In this document: piece by piece, positions 12,501 through 24,999 of the stretch | How the letters are laid out: each line of letters opens with the position of its first letter | Numbering within the stretch: position 1 is the stretch's first letter | Assembly: GCA_947623455.1 (NCBI GenBank) | Contig: OX392543.1 | Location: 21,140,757-21,204,756, forward strand | Direction of reading: 5' to 3' | DNA from: Mimachlamys varia | Lineage: Eukaryota > Mollusca > Bivalvia > Pectinida > Pectinidae | DNA: 64,000 nucleotides | Translations under genes and position numbers: made by a program | Notes under the pieces: generated by a model | Database searches by the model: none | The model's input: only the letters and a program-made list of their open reading frames with translations | What the model was told of the DNA's origin: nothing

Positions 12501-13823
12501 ATAATCTCTTTATACAAATAACCTCTCCATACAAATAACCTCTCTATACAAATTATCTCTCCATACAAATAATGTCTTTATACAAATAATCTCTCTATAC
12601 AAATAACCTCTCTATACAAATAACCTCTCTATACAAATTATCTCTCCATTCAAATAACCTCTCTTTACAAATAATCTCTTTATACAAATAACCTCTCTTT
12701 ACAAATAATCTCTCTATACTAATAATTTCTCTTTACAAATAACCTCTCTATACAAATTATCTCTCCATACAAATAATCTCTTTATACAAATTATCTTTCT
12801 TTATAAATAATCTCTCTATACAAATAACCTCTCCATACAAATAACCTCTCCATACAAATAACCTCTCTTTACAAATAACCTCTCTATACAAATTATCTCT
12901 CCATACAAATAACCTCTCCATACAAATAATCTCTTTATACAAATAACCTCTCCATACAAATAACCTCTCTATACTAATAATCTCTCTATACAAATAATCT
13001 CTCTATACAAATAATCTCTCTATATTAATAATCTCTATACAAATTATCTCTCCATACAAATAATCTCTTTATACAAATAATCTCTTTATACAAATAACCT
13101 CTCCATACAAATAACCTCTCTATACAAATAACCTCTCTATACAAATTATCTCTCCATACAAATAATCTCTTTATACAAATAATCTCTTTATACAAATAAC
13201 CTCTCTTTACAAATAACCTCTCCATACAAATAACCTCTCCATACAAATAATCTCTTTATACAAATAACCTCTCCATACAAATAACCTCTCTATACTAATA
13301 ATCTCTCTATACAAATAATCTCTCTATACAAATAATCTCTCTATATTAATAATCTCTATACAAATTATCTCTCCATACAAATAATCTCTTTATACAAATA
13401 ATCTCTTTATACAAATAACCTCTCCATACAAATAACCTCTCTATACAAATAACCTCTCTATACAAATTATCTCTCCATACAAATAATCTCTTTATACAAA
13501 TAATCTCTTTATACAAATAACCTCTCTTTACAAATAACCTCTATATACAAATAATCTCTCTTTACAAATAATCTCTCTATACAAATAATCTCTCTATACA
13601 ATTAACCTCTCTATACAAATAACCTCTCTATACAAATAATCTCTCTATACAAATAACCTCTCTATACAAATTATCTCTGCATACAAATTATCTCTCCATA
13701 CAAACAATCTCTTTATACAAATAATCTCTTTATACAAATAACCTCTCCATACAAATAACCACTCTATACAAATAACCTCTCTATACAAATTATCTCTCCA
13801 TACAAATAATCTCTTTATACAAA
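9560..13823. repeat. Very large 17-bp minisatellite, left block (about 250 units)
   Basis: The unit is CTCTCYATACAAATAAY with common variants CTCTTTATACAAATAAT, CTCTCCATACAAATTAT, CTCTCTTTACAAATAAC and ATACTAATAAT. The variants recur in ordered blocks. For example, a block starting CATTCAAATAACCTCTCTTT recurs near 11612, 12648 and 16229, so the array has a higher-order structure. The plus strand is pyrimidine-biased. Because 17 is not a multiple of 3, one minus-strand frame cycles through all three phases, giving spurious 60-130-codon ORFs with a 17-residue period. The array continues at 16052 after the inserted element. Confidence 0.97.
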
Positions 13824-14060
13824 CAAGAGGCCCAACGGGCCTTAACGGTCATCTGACTACCAATTGTAAAATCACTATGAAAATACGTGTAGTCATTAAA
13901 TCAAGTTATAATATGCCTGTATAGATTGCCAAGTTCAAGATAGTGGCCTTCTTGGATTTCTGATGGGCTTGAAAAATAACAACACTTTGTTGGGACCATC
14001 TCAGAATCATTTCTGGCAAGTTTCAGCTTATTCCTAGTGAGTAAACTTGACAACAAACCC

Positions 14061-15930
14061 TTTTGGCCCCTGTGACCTTGAATGAATGTCAGGGTCATTT
14101 CTTTAAACAAACTTGACACACCTTTATCCCAGCATGCCACAAGCCCAATATCACATCTCTGTGCCTTTTGGTTATTCAGAAAAAGTTGTTTTAAAGATTT
14201 TGACCCTTTTGGCCCCTGTGACTTTGAATGAAGTTCAAGGTCATTTATTTGAACAAACTTGGTAGACCTTTATCCCAGCATGACACAGGCCTAATATCAG
14301 GTCTCTGAGCCTTTTAGTTATTCAGAAGAAGTTGTTTAAAGATTTTGACCGTTTTGGTCCCTGTGACCTTGAATGAAAGTCAAGATCATTTCTTTGAACA
14401 AACTTGGTAGCCCTTTATCCCAGCATGCCACAGGCCCAATATCAGGTCTCTGGGCCTTTTGGTTATTCAGAAGAAGTTGTTTAAATATTATGACCGTTTT
14501 GGCCCCTGTGACCTTGAATGAAAGTCAAGGTCATTTCTTTGAACAAACTTGGTAGCCCTTTATCCCAGCATGCCACAGGCCCAATATTAGGTATCTGGGC
14601 CTTTTGGTTATTCAGAAGAAAATGTTTAAAGATTATGACCGTTTTGGCCTCTGTGACCTTGAATGAAAGTCAAGGTCATTTCTTTGAACAAACTTGGTAG
14701 CCCTTTATCCCAGCATGCCACAGGCCCAATATTAGATCTCTGGGCCTTTTGGTTATTCAGAAGAAAATGTTTAAAGATTATGACCGTTTTGGCCCCTGTG
14801 ACCTTGAATGAAGTTCAAGGTCATTTCTTTGAACAAACTTGGTAGCCCTTTATCCCAGCATGCCACAGGCCCAATATCAGGTCTCTGGGCCTTTTGGTTA
14901 TTCAGAAGAAGTTGTTTAAAGATTATGACCGTTTTGGCCCCTGTGACCTTGAATGAAAGTCAAGGTCATTTCTTTGAACAAACTTGGTAGCCCTTTATCC
15001 CAGCATGCCACAGGCCCAATATTAGGTCTCTGTGCCTTTTGGTTATTCAGAAGAAGTCGTTTAAAAATTATGACCGTTTTGTCCCCTGTGACCTTGAATG
15101 AAGGTCAAGGTCATTTCTTTGAACAAACTTGGTAGCCTTTTATCTCAGCATAACACAGGACCAATATCAGGTCTCTGGGCCTTTTGGTTATTCAGAAGAA
15201 GTTGTTTAAAAAGATTTTGACCTTTTTGGCCCCTGTGACCTTGAATGAAGGTCAAGGTCATTTATTTGATCAAACTTGGTAGCCTTTTATCTCAGCATAA
15301 CACAGGCCCAATATCAGGTCTCTGGGCCTTTTGGTTATTCAGAAGAAGTCGTTCAAAGATTTTGACCTTTTTGGCCCCTGTGACCTTGAATGAAGGTCAA
15401 GGTCATTTCTTTGAACAAACTTGGTAGCCCTTTATCCCAGCATAACACAGGCCCAATATCAGGTCTCTGGGCCTTTTGGTTATTCAGAAGAAGTCGTTCA
15501 AAGATTTTGACCTTTTTGGCCCCTGTGACCTTGAATGAAGGTCAAGGTCATTTCTTTGAACAAACTTGGTAGCCCTTTATCTCAGCATAACACAGGACCA
15601 ATATCAGGTTTCTGGGCCTTTTGGTTATTCAGAAGAAGTCGTTTAAAAAGATTTTGACCTTTTCGGCCCCTGTGACCTTGAATGAAGGTGAAGGTCATTT
15701 GTTTGAACAAACTTGGTAGCCCTTTATCTCAGCATAACACAGGACCAATATCAGGTCTCTGGGCCTTTTGGTTATTCAGAAGAAGTCGTTCAAAGATTTT
15801 GACCTTTTTGGCCCCTGTGACCTTGAATGAAGGTCAAGGTCATTTGTTTGAACAAACTTGGTACCCCTTCATCCCAGCATGGCACAAGCCCAATATTGGG
15901 TCTATGGGCCTTTTGGTTTATGAGAAGAAG
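14061..15930. repeat. Internal 145-bp tandem repeat of the Helitron-like element, 13 copies
   Basis: Thirteen copies spaced 145-147 bp, marked by TGTGACCTTGAATGAA at 14071, 14217, 14362, 14507 and so on to about 15816. Each unit also has AACTTGGTAGCCCTTTATC, CAGCATRMCACAGG, TCTCTGGGCCTTTTGGTTAT and TCAGAAGAAG. The overlapping 60-codon ORFs change frame from unit to unit (145 mod 3 = 1), so they are incidental. Central copies are most alike. The first copies near 14061-14350 are the most diverged. Confidence 0.95.
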
Positions 15931-15949
15931 ATGTTTAAATGGAAAAGTT

Positions 15950-16008
15950 TACGGACGGCGCACGGCGCACGGCGCACGACGCACGGCGCACGACGACGGA
16001 CGAAGCAT
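15950..16008. repeat. Short GC-rich simple repeat ACGGCGC
   Basis: 'acggcgcacggcgcac' repeats with small variations lie just inside the 3' end of the Helitron-like element. A GC-rich 'gacggacg' tract at this position is typical of the related bivalve elements. Confidence 0.8.
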
Positions 16009-16051
16009 GATGACTATAGGTCATACTGACCCTTCGGGTCAGATGACCTAA

Positions 16052-17045
16052 TAATCTCTTTATACAAATAACCTCTCCATACAAATAACCACTCTATACA
16101 AATAACCTCTCTATACAAATTATCTCTCCATACAAATAATGTCTTTATACAAATAATCTCTCTATACAAATAACCTCTCTATACAAATAACCTCTCTATA
16201 CAAATAACCTCTCTATACAAATTATCTCTCCATTCAAATAACCTCTCTTTACAAATAATCTCTTTATACAAATAACCTCTCTTTACAAATAATCTCTCTA
16301 TACTAATAATCTCTCTTTACAAATAACCTCTCTATACAAATTATCTCTCCATACAAATAATCTCTTTATACAAATAATCTCTCTTTATAAATAATCTCTC
16401 TATACAAATAACCTCTCCATACAAATAACCTCTCTTTACAAATAACCTCTCTATACAAATTATCTCTCCATACAAATAACCTCTCCATACAAATAATCTC
16501 TCTATACTAATAATCTCTCTATACTAATAATCTCTCTATACAAATAATCTCTCCATACAAATAACCTCTCCATACAAATAATCTCTTTATACAAATAACC
16601 TCTCCATACAAATAACCTCTCTATAGTAATAATCTCTCTATACTAATAATCTCTCTATACAAATAATCTCTCTATATTAATAATCTCTATACAAATTATC
16701 TCTCCATACAAATAATCTCTTTATACAAATAATCTCTTTATACAAATAACCTCTCCATACAAATAACCTCTCTATACAAATAACCTCTCTATACAAATTA
16801 TCTCTCTATACAAATTATCTCTCCATACAAATAATCTCTTTATACAAATAATCTCTTTATACAAATAACCTCTCCATACAAATAACCACTCTATACAAAT
16901 AACCTCTCTATACAAATTATCTCTTTATACAAATTATCTCTCTATACAAATAACCTCTCCAGACAAATAACCTCTCTATACAAATAACCTCTCTATACAA
17001 ATTATCTCTCCATACAAATAATCTCTCTTTACAAATAATCCCTTG
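16052..17045. repeat. 17-bp minisatellite, right block (about 58 units)
   Basis: Continuation of the array interrupted at 13823, with the same unit variants and the same higher-order blocks (the CATTCAAATAACC block at 16229, the ATATTAATAATCTC block near 16670). The array ends in degenerate copies up to 17085. Confidence 0.97.
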
Positions 17046-17085
17046 GCCATACCAATATCTCTCTATACTACGTAACCCCTTTATA

Positions 17086-17326
17086 TCGGTGGGCGGGTGG
17101 TGAAGTGGATAGTGCAATTGCCTTTTACCAAGGTGGCCAAGGTTTGATTCCCTACCAGACATGAAAAGAAACCGGGTCACTTGCCCGACATGGGTTTTCT
17201 CCAGGTACCATGGTTTCTCCAACATTAAAACCCCTCACGCGCTAACATCCGGGCCAACAAGACTGATGAATATAAGTTGGATAACTTGTTTCATAATTGT
17301 TGTTAAATAAATAAAGTTTATATATC
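17086..17326 (+). mobile_element. tRNA-derived SINE, second family
   Basis: The head GGTGGTGAAGTGGATAG (A-box-like) is followed by a B-box-like AGGTTTGATTCCC near 17150. The body has ACATGGGTTTTCTCCAGGTA and CACGCGCTAACATCCGGGCC, and the tail has GATGAATATAAGTTGGATAA and GTTGTTAAATAAATAAAG. TTTATATC-like sequence flanks both sides and may be a TSD. It sits in the degenerate edge of the 17-bp array, which resumes at 17327-17400. Confidence 0.8.
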
Positions 17327-17400
17327 CCATCTATAATAGCCTTTCTTTAGGTACTGTAATGCCCTCTCTATACTTACATAATCTCTTCATGCAGCATGTA
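17327..17400. repeat. Degenerate 17-bp array copies beyond the SINE
   Basis: 'catctataatagcctttct', 'ccctctctatacttacataa' and 'tctcttcatgcag' are diverged units. They show that the SINE at 17086 landed inside the decaying edge of the array. Confidence 0.5.
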
Positions 17401-19209
17401 GACATTATTTATGTATAAATAAACATATTGCCTGTCTATCACCAAAAAAAATAATTGGTTAAATAATTTGCTTCCTTGGTTTCAAAATCATTTGCTCCTT
17501 TAAATTAAATAAAGTCCACAAGGATAGCAGCATTTCTTTACTAATTGTAGTTCTATGGAAGAAAGAGATGATGCACGACCAATCAGAAGGACCATAATGC
17601 CATACATACCAGCTGACCACCGACCATTCTACTGAACTGTGGGTAATGAGACTTTCCTTTACTACGACCATTAAGTAGATTTATGAGCCTGTTGTGCTGT
17701 TTTTCACTATAAACAAAAGGACGGGGAAAGTCCTAATCAGGTAGAAGTATTTTTGGAACAAAATCACCAAACATAATCGGAGACATAACTTCAGAGGGGC
17801 TTTTTTCATTGATTTCTGAAACCTTAGCCTCCACAGGCCAATTGTGTTGGGAGATGGCATATCTTAGGCAGCAGAAGACAGGTCGCCTTGGTTACTGATC
17901 CGGGTGTTTGTCAATAAAAATGGCCGCTCTCCTTTCAGTTAACAATCAATAGTCTCTAATTACACTAAAGATATTGGCATCCTTCCTCAGTGTCTATTTG
18001 TGTATGAACAGAAGCAGAAGTTGACAGGCCAGGGAAAATGTCGTTGTGCAACAGGATTTACAGAGCTGATTGAATCTTAAAAAAAAAAGAATTTCTCAAC
18101 AAAAAACATCAATATCCTAAAGGCAGGTTTTGATGGTGCGTTAAAAACTGAAATTATATTTAGATGATCAAATTTTTAAATAAGAAACTAGGACAACATT
18201 ATTTTGCTTGTTTGGCAAAATCAATTGAAATAAGAAACTGTGTCGATCGAGAGCAACAGAACAGATACCTGCAGGAATGAAAGATCAGAGCTACAAAACA
18301 GATTAGGACACGCAAATTCGAAAGTTACCAACTACGAAACATAGAAGATTAGGAGGAGACATGATACAAGTATACAAACTGACACAATTGGATGCTATAT
18401 ATAATACATCTATAATGACAGCTAGTGTTCTTAAAAGCTATTTGGCAGATTTATTCCATACAAGCGGCCAGGGTTCGATCCCCGTAATCGTCATACGCAC
18501 GGAACATTCAGAGAATGTGTTACACCCGTCTAACTACAAACAGAACACAATTCATCTCCAGCACACATGCATACACACACACATAGGGAGATATTAGCCA
18601 GGTGGTATATGACAAGTAGTTAGCGCCTGATGAGGCAGCTCCTATTTAAAGTATAACCAATAAACAAACAAACAATTTGAAACTCTTCAATTGCCAAATC
18701 ATGTTGTCACATCACCAACAATAAAAACATTTGAAGCCTTGCTGGTTAAGTACATGTACTGGGGACACTTACCGGAATGTTACTACAACCATGAACGTGA
18801 CAATAACAAGCTTATTCACTGTTGTGGTGTCAGCCTAGTATGACTAAACATACGATCTGGATACATAAATAGGCTTTAATTTATTTAGCCTGCGTCCAGT
18901 ATTATCATATTATTTTTATATAAAGGGACCCCATTGAAAATAAGCCTTTAATGCTTTATGAGCTATTCCAGGTGAAAGGATGAAAGAAGTCAAATTTTAA
19001 ATGCAAATTCAATTGTCCATCCAAAGATTGCCTCATTTTATGTATTTAATTGTTGCCTTTTACCTGAATAAATATTATTATTATTATTAAAGAAAGACTG
19101 CTTGTTTTTAAGTTGATCACTCAAGATTCTAGGAAAAAGAGTTCATAAATCGAACGAAGCAATCTGTAAATTGTTCATAAACAAAACGCTATATCCATCC
19201 ACATCCCTT
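17401..19209. other. Intergenic, with a lone B-box-like site
   Basis: No gene is recognised. GGGTTCGATCCCCG at about 18474-18487 is a good Pol III B-box and may belong to a decayed SINE, since 'aaccaataaacaaacaaac' lies downstream near 18655. I find no convincing A-box. The rest is AT-rich, with a (TTA)n tract near 19070. Confidence 0.4.
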
Positions 19210-19293
19210 AACTTGTTAACCCCTGAAGACACATATGAACTCTCCCAAATCAAAGGTTGGAATAGTCTATTATGAAATTTAAGGGAATGAGTT
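19210..19293. mobile_element. Small foldback element (about 85 bp), copy 2
   Basis: TTAACCCCTGAAGACACAT at the left, AAAGGTTGGAATAGTC in the centre and ATTTAAGGGAATGAGTT at the right. It aligns with the copy at 3456. Confidence 0.6.
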
Positions 19294-19568
19294 GCTGGAT
19301 AAACTTTACGTGCAGTTCACAATATATGTATTTGGACAGAAATAAACAATAAATAAAGCAATTCTCATTCCCATTAAGAGACAATTATGGGAATAAAAAA
19401 TAAATTTATTTTACACAAAATTACATGTAACATCCATGTACGTATTATATAACAAGACTGTTATGTAATAACTTGGAAACAATATAACTTTAATTTAAGG
19501 GCTTTTATAATAATAACAGGCACTGTTCTATTTTCCTGATACCGTAAGATATAAAAATAATCTGATGA

Positions 19569-20029
19569 TACAGTGGACTCCACTTAATATCACTCCTGTT
19601 AATATCACATTCTTCTTTATATCATGTTTTTTCCAAGCACCATATTATTCTCTCTATATAATCTATGTAATGTTATTTGGTTAATATCATGTATTTTGGG
19701 GTGAATTCCTCTTAATATCATGTTTTTCTTAACCAATCACATGAAATATTCAGAAAATGATGTAATTTCCATTGATTTCAGATACACCTTTTACAACATG
19801 TTGCATAGAAAATAACAAATATCCCCCAAAATGATTTTTAATTGAAATAATGTTATCTATATATTGAAACATCTACATATGTACATTAAATAGCTTAATT
19901 TTAGTTATAGAGATTGGAAATCAACTAGATTTAGTGGAAAAACATGTTTCTCTTAATGTCACATTCCTGTTAATATCATGTTTTTGTCTGACAAATGTAC
20001 CATATGATATAAAGAGGAGTGCACTGTTA
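19569..20029. mobile_element. pogo/Tigger-like MITE (M1), copy c
   Basis: Begins TACAGTGGACTCCACTTAA and ends AGAGGAGTGCACTGTTA. It is full length and closely similar to copies a and b. It sits in AT-rich DNA with no gene nearby. Confidence 0.8.
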
Positions 20030-20872
20030 TTAAATGCCATCTCTATTTAATTTATGTATAAGACTGTTATGTGATGGCTAGAAAAAAAATACCTTTAATT
20101 TAAGGGCTTTTACTGAAGGTTTGATCAATTTTGACAGAAGATTAAGCACCAAGCTTTTAGTATTACAAATAATGATATCTTACATCATCTATAACTTCAT
20201 GGAGTAAATTAAATGAAAAATAAAATATATGAAAAACCATCCGTTCAAATATAATCAAATTTCTGTAACATACCTGTGATCGAAATTGTTTAATTTGCCC
20301 TTTATCATCATTTTCACTGGATTTCTCCTCGTCCAACGCCATGATTGACCAAATATTTTCGGCTAGTCTATCTGCCTAACAACCTTGCTTGGTTCGACAG
20401 AGCTGTTTTATCTTCCCAGGTAAATACAGAACACAATGGGGCAACTTGACGTAAGTAAATGTATATATCAGCTGCAAGTTTTAAAACTGACCATAAAGTT
20501 TCCAGTACATGTATGAAGTAGGTCAGGTTTTAAGAGACGAGATAAAATAGTTCATCTACTTAGAGAAACAGGACAGATCTGTTTCAATGCACGTGAACAG
20601 GTGGACGAACCAGGATCTTCCTTCAGAAGTTAAATGACAACATATTTTTGATGTTTATAAGCAGGCGGTGAAATAGTGTTGTTACGTACCACAGGATGAC
20701 CTATACAACTTATACACCGCATAATAAATACCATTACATCCTTTTGATACATCGCCCTACAAAATGTGCTGATTTTAATTAACATAAGATTGTAGTCATC
20801 TGCTAGCTCTAATGTGACAGAAGAAGTTCTCTAAACCTTAGTGTAATAGAGAATTGGAAGGGCAGATGTTGA
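20030..20872. other. Intergenic, nothing recognised
   Basis: Mixed AT-rich sequence with no array, MITE terminus or coding signal that I can support. Confidence 0.5.
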
Positions 20873-20972
20873 CTACCCCCACTCGTCCACACCTTCACCC
20901 CCACTAACCCCTCCCCCCACCCGTCCACACCTTCACCCCCACTAACCCCCGTCCACCCCCCAACCCCCTGTC
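20873..20972. repeat. C-rich tandem duplication
   Basis: The block CCCGTCCACACCTTCACCCC followed by CACTAACCCC occurs twice, with further C-rich partial copies. The complementary strand is G-rich. Minus-strand ORFs through it are glycine-rich artefacts. Confidence 0.75.
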
Positions 20973-20984
20973 CAACCCCCCTTT

Positions 20985-21275
20985 GGCTCTCCAGCCCAAA
21001 TGCTCTACCGACTGGGCTAAAGGGAAATTCCCTACAGATCATACTTGTAAGACAACATTAATCAATGCACATATCTTTTACACTATTCCCCCCCTTTTTG
21101 TAAATCTCAAACCCAGGTTGTTTTCCCCCCACAAAGGATTCTCCTACCTTGAAACGGGGAGGGTCAATGAACGTACGACACCAGTTTGTAATAGGGCTCG
21201 AACCCGCAACCCTTTTGGCACTTCAGCCCGATGCTCATCTTCGCTAGCCAAGGGTTACGATCCGCACACTCATCT
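20985..21275 (-). mobile_element. tRNA-derived SINE head fragments, third family
   Basis: Minus strand: TTTAGCCCAGTCGGTAGAGC (A-box and D-arm) reads leftward from about 21017. A second head nearby has GGCTAGCGAAGATGAGCATC, then GGGTTGCGGGTTCGAGCCC (B-box) around 21240-21190. The sequence 'aacattaatcaatgcaca' after the first head matches the third head at 21776, so these belong to one family. The bodies are short or truncated. These are not functional tRNA genes. Confidence 0.55.
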
Positions 21276-21775
21276 TCACCCTTGGCATATATAGACCACA
21301 TTTCGTAAATCCCGCGACGAGGATTTTCATTGGATGCAGCTAGGTCTGGCTGCGTCCAATCAGAGCGTACCTTACATTTGATCACGTACTCTTCTTATGG
21401 GACAGAAAAAAATGTAAACAAACATGGCACAGTGTCGACTGTGTCGTGGATCTTTACCAGTAAAACAGAGAAGAACAACCTTCAACGACACATTTACGGC
21501 AAGGACTCAGTGCGTCGATCGCCGTTTCCTGATGCTGTCTAATTTGATCAAGCTTGAATTTTTCATAGATCAACCGAATGAGATGTTTTTCCTTGTTTAC
21601 ATTCATTGCAGAAGCCGTTTTGTTACACGCAATTTTGATTGGTCGGTGATTACGTGATTCAAAGGGACACAACGCACACCGACCGCTAGGTGGCAGACCC
21701 GGGAGCTTTCAATTTTGCCATGATATATTCCAGGGGTGTAGATTACATAGGTGATCGTAACCCCTGGATATCGAG
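21242..21775. mobile_element. Foldback MITE (N family), diverged copy
   Basis: The right end has CCAGGGGTGTAGATTACATA, then GGTGATCGTAACCCCTGG and ATATCGAG. The left end has the diverged inverse GGGTTACGATCCGCACACTC. An internal hairpin, GGATGCAGC-GCTGCGTCC, lies near 21332-21360. The better-preserved copy is at 29770. The outer edge of the left arm overlaps the SINE head above. Confidence 0.5.
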
Positions 21776-21870
21776 GATGCCCGATGCTCTACCATGGAGC
21801 TAAATGGATATTCTCTGCCGTTCACGCTTGTAAGGCAACCTTTAATCAACGCACACATTTTACATATATT
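21776..21870 (-). mobile_element. tRNA-like SINE head (third family)
   Basis: The minus strand reads TTAGCTCCATGGTAGAGC (D-arm and A-box), then ATCGGGCATCC, and runs directly into the N-family end ATATCCAGGGGTTACGATC, which resembles a T-arm and B-box. The plus strand 'aacctttaatcaacgcacac' matches the head at 20985. Confidence 0.5.
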
Positions 21871-22353
21871 AGGTATGTTACCCAGGGGGGATAACTCCTA
21901 AACTGAGGCTTATAGGTCCCCATGCTAGGATGAGAGTCACCTGAGGTTGTAGACGGATTTTTTTTTAATTAGAATTTGGATGTATTTTATGGAAATGAGT
22001 TTTATTGATATGCATGCTACACATTTTTGCTACAGTTTTTTATTTAGCTTTCATAATTCAACACATCCTGACAGTAAATATTAATTCTCCACACCACCAT
22101 ATAATAGTAGGATTAAAATACATTACAAATATAGATTTTTCCCTGTAAAAGTCTGAAGTTTCCATGTACAATTATATACTGTGTAAATCACCTCCCTTGT
22201 ATTTCAATGTATGTATATATATACAGTTAGTTAACTTTCATGGTGATGTATTTGCCAGCCGAGGGACAGCTTATATATCTTATATAATAACTGCACTGTT
22301 AAATAGAATCCTTTAGTTGTATCACATTAAAATTTTAATTTTCATACCTCCGT
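21871..22353. other. Intergenic, nothing recognised
   Basis: AT-rich DNA with no supported feature. The last 30 bp (AAATTTTAATTTTCATACCT) resemble the subterminal region of the MITE at 42660. Confidence 0.45.
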
Positions 22354-22808
22354 AGATGGGTGAGGGGTGTTTATAGGTGGAAGGGCGCTTATAGGGGAAG
22401 GGGCACTTATAAGGGGAGGGACACTAATAGGGGGAGGGACACTTATAGGGGGAGGGGTGCTAATAGGGGGAGGGGTACTTATAGGGGGAGGGGTGCTTAT
22501 AGGGGGAGAGGCACTTATAGGGGGAGGGACACATATAGGGGGAGGGGTGCTTATAGGGGGAGGGGTGCTTATAGGGCGAGAGGCACTTATAGGGGGAGGG
22601 ACACTTATAGGGGGAGGGGTGCTTATAGGGGAGGGGCACTTATAGGGGGAGGGGTGCTTATATAGAGGGAGTGGTGCTTATAGGGGGGGGGGGCGTTTAT
22701 AGGAGGAAGGGTACTTATAGGGGGAGGGGCGTTTATAGGAGAAAGGTACTTATAGGGGGAGGGGCACTTACAGGAGGAGGGGCACTTATAGGGGGAAGGG
22801 CACTATAA
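22354..22808. repeat. G-rich minisatellite, 18-bp unit, about 25 copies
   Basis: The unit is GGGGTGCTTATAGGGGGA, with GCAC/GTGC/GCGC variants. Eighteen is a multiple of 3, so two plus-strand frames stay open with 6-residue periods (GAYRGR, LIGGGV), but neither looks like a real protein. Dense G4-G5 runs on the plus strand could form G-quadruplexes. Its 'ggaggggcgcttata' core matches the right subterminal region of the MITE at 42660-43042. Confidence 0.93.
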
Positions 22809-24011
22809 ATTTAGTATTCCTGGGACTCCAACCACCAATAATATATTGTAAAGCTTTATCCAATTTTGGGAGAAATTAGGCAATTTCAGGAGTCAAAATG
22901 CTGGTTTTTGTAAGTCAGGAAAACCTTGAAATAATATTACATCAAATATGGTACATGGCTAATGCATATTGACTGGGTTAGTATCTATGTAGATCTTCAA
23001 ATTACCTTTGTACTGCTGTCAGGCACAGAAATGTACTTTGTGTCTGTTCTGATGAGGGGTTTGGAGGTGGGGTAGGGAAGGGGAGGGGAGACGGGGGACA
23101 GGGGACGGGGGAGGGAGGGGTGCTGACTCACTATTTTCAACACTTTAATTATTCCCAATACAATATTTTGATAAAAATCTTGATGTGCCCAGTTCTAATT
23201 CAGAATGTACCCATTGAATAGAATGCCTTTATAATATATAACCTTATCTATAACAAATCAACCTTTAATTTTTGTTTTGCTTCCTAAGAAAAAAATGGAA
23301 TTTAAGTAAGGATGGCAATTATATCATCTGAAGAACTGCAAAAATAAATCAATACCTTAATCAAATCAATTTAAAGTTTAATTGTTTCAAAATATTTGTA
23401 AAACATTAAGTTGATCATCTGCCATTAATCATTCTTATTGGCACAAGTAAAAATCAAGTCTGAGAAATAAGGGAAAACCTCGGATGACTCATTATGTATA
23501 ACTGTTTATGTGTATTTATCAGAATTGTCAATATTGATAAATAGTTGCTTAGCATGTAGGAGTTATGTCCCTTTTCAGGCATTTTTCATATGTGTTTGGT
23601 ATTTATAAAGAAAATTAAAGATCAAAAAGAAAAGATCCTCTTTTTTGTTTTGTTTGGATTTTCTTTCTCACTTGCATGAAAAAACAATTTCAGATGAATT
23701 TGTCCAGTGTTGACAAAATCTGTATGTAGTTTTAATAAATAAAAAAGATTTTAAAAACTTATTCACTATTTTGTTTTCTTTTAACAAATTCTTTTAAAAT
23801 ACAAATATGACAACCAATTATAACCTGGAACAGAAATAATCTAAACAACTCCTTCCTGTTTCAATTTCCCCTTTTAATTTCAAAATAAAAAAAACAATAA
23901 ATGAAATTTTAAATGTTGTTTCGCACGGATGTAAATGATTTGGGAATATTGGAGCTATATATCTACATTTTTATGTAGGTTCTGAAAGATACCACTTAAT
24001 TCTAAAATATC
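22809..24011. other. Intergenic with a G-rich tract
   Basis: At 23055-23125 there is a G-rich tract (GGGGTAGGGAAGGGGAGGGG, then ACGGGGGACAGGGG) with quadruplex potential. Otherwise the stretch is AT-rich with no gene seen. Confidence 0.5.
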
Positions 24012-24425
24012 TTAAAGGCCCAATACAAATGTATATGTAACTTTCGGCAAAAACTTGAAGCGAAAATCAAGCCTAATAACTTGTTATATCTATAGATTTG
24101 GTTAAGATCAAGTGACATCAGCAATATTCAAGATGAATTCTTACGCGGTTATCGGTACAGCAGCAGTTGAAACTTGGTATTTGTAAACATGCGTCCATTT
24201 TGAACTGTACGTCTTCTAACTTCGGGCTTGTTGGTAAAAGTGCATGGGCCCTACCTGAATTTTATTCCACTCTTAGGATTTTTCTGTCAAGAGTTTCTTG
24301 TTAGTTGTTACTGCTCAGGTTTACGTCATTTTAGGCTTATTTTTGCATGGTTATCAGATGGATTTTTTAAAGAATTTTTCAGAATCACAAAAAATTTCCC
24401 GAAGTTACGTATATTGGGCCTTTAA
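24012..24425 (+). mobile_element. TTAA-flanked MITE (T family), copy A
   Basis: Begins TTAAAGGCCCAATAC and ends ACGTATATTGGGCCTTTAA, with inverted ends of about 25 bp bounded by TTAA. Internal landmarks are GATGAATTCTTACGCGGTTA, TTTGTAAACATGCGTCC and TTTTTCTGTCAAGAGTTTCT. Other copies are at 43640, 45728, 49419, 51534, 57600 and 60458. TTAA targets point to piggyBac- or Kolobok-type transposases acting in trans. It has no coding capacity. Confidence 0.85.
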
Positions 24426-24907
24426 TCTGAACATAATGATATCATGGACACTTTAGTCTTATTTCATCATGTAACATAAAAATACTTGACGTTCACAATA
24501 TCAAACAAGACAGGACAAATTTCTCCAAGAACCAACATCCAGCTTAGTTCAGGTTTGAGTGTTATGGTTCATGTACGAGGTTTCAGGGGAATGTCTAACC
24601 AGCTGTAGAAGTAGAATATATCTGATTGAAAACCTGGCTGCCTTCAGGAGTTACTCCCCCTTTTTCAATTATTGATTTTTTTTTTGTTGGGTAAAGAGCT
24701 ACTTTACAAATAACAACATTTCATAATTATACCATTGCCAAGTAAAAGGTTACAAGTTCACCTATGAGACAAACAGAAGTGAAATTGTATACAAATTTCA
24801 ATTTTGTTATTTGGGATCATGTTTTGATAGAACCAGATAAGAACTGATTTAAAATTCAAACAAACAACATACTGTTTAAATCAAAACCTTAAAAGTTCAT
24901 TAACATC

Positions 24908-24999
24908 TTAATATATTCACCACCGAAATTTCATAATGAATTATCCCAACTTTTGAATTGGAAGAGTTTAAGTTTGTCTTCAGGGGTAAATGGGTTAAT
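24908..24999. mobile_element. Small foldback element (about 85 bp), copy 3
   Basis: TATATTCACCACCGAAAT at the left and TTCAGGGGTAAATGGGTTAA at the right form the inverted ends. The centre reads CCCAACTTTTGAATTGGAAG, the inverse orientation of copy 1. Confidence 0.6.

Larger units (their letters stand above)
13824..16051. mobile_element. pearl/Helitron-like non-autonomous element inserted in the 17-bp array
   Basis: Left end: CAAGAGGCCCAACGGGCC, a hairpin, followed by GGTCATCTGAC. Right end: the hairpin CTGACCCTTCGGGTCAG, then ATGACCTAA, so the element terminates in CTAA. GGTCATCTGAC and GTCAGATGACC form subterminal inverted repeats. Removing 13824-16051 joins 'ttatacaaa' to 'taatctc' and restores a perfect 17-bp array unit, so insertion was between A and T with no TSD. 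A 3' hairpin, a CTRR end and A^T insertion are Helitron hallmarks. Internal tandem repeats between conserved ends match the pearl elements known from bivalves. There is no Rep/helicase ORF. The 5' end lacks the canonical TC, as in Helentron-type variants. Confidence 0.82.
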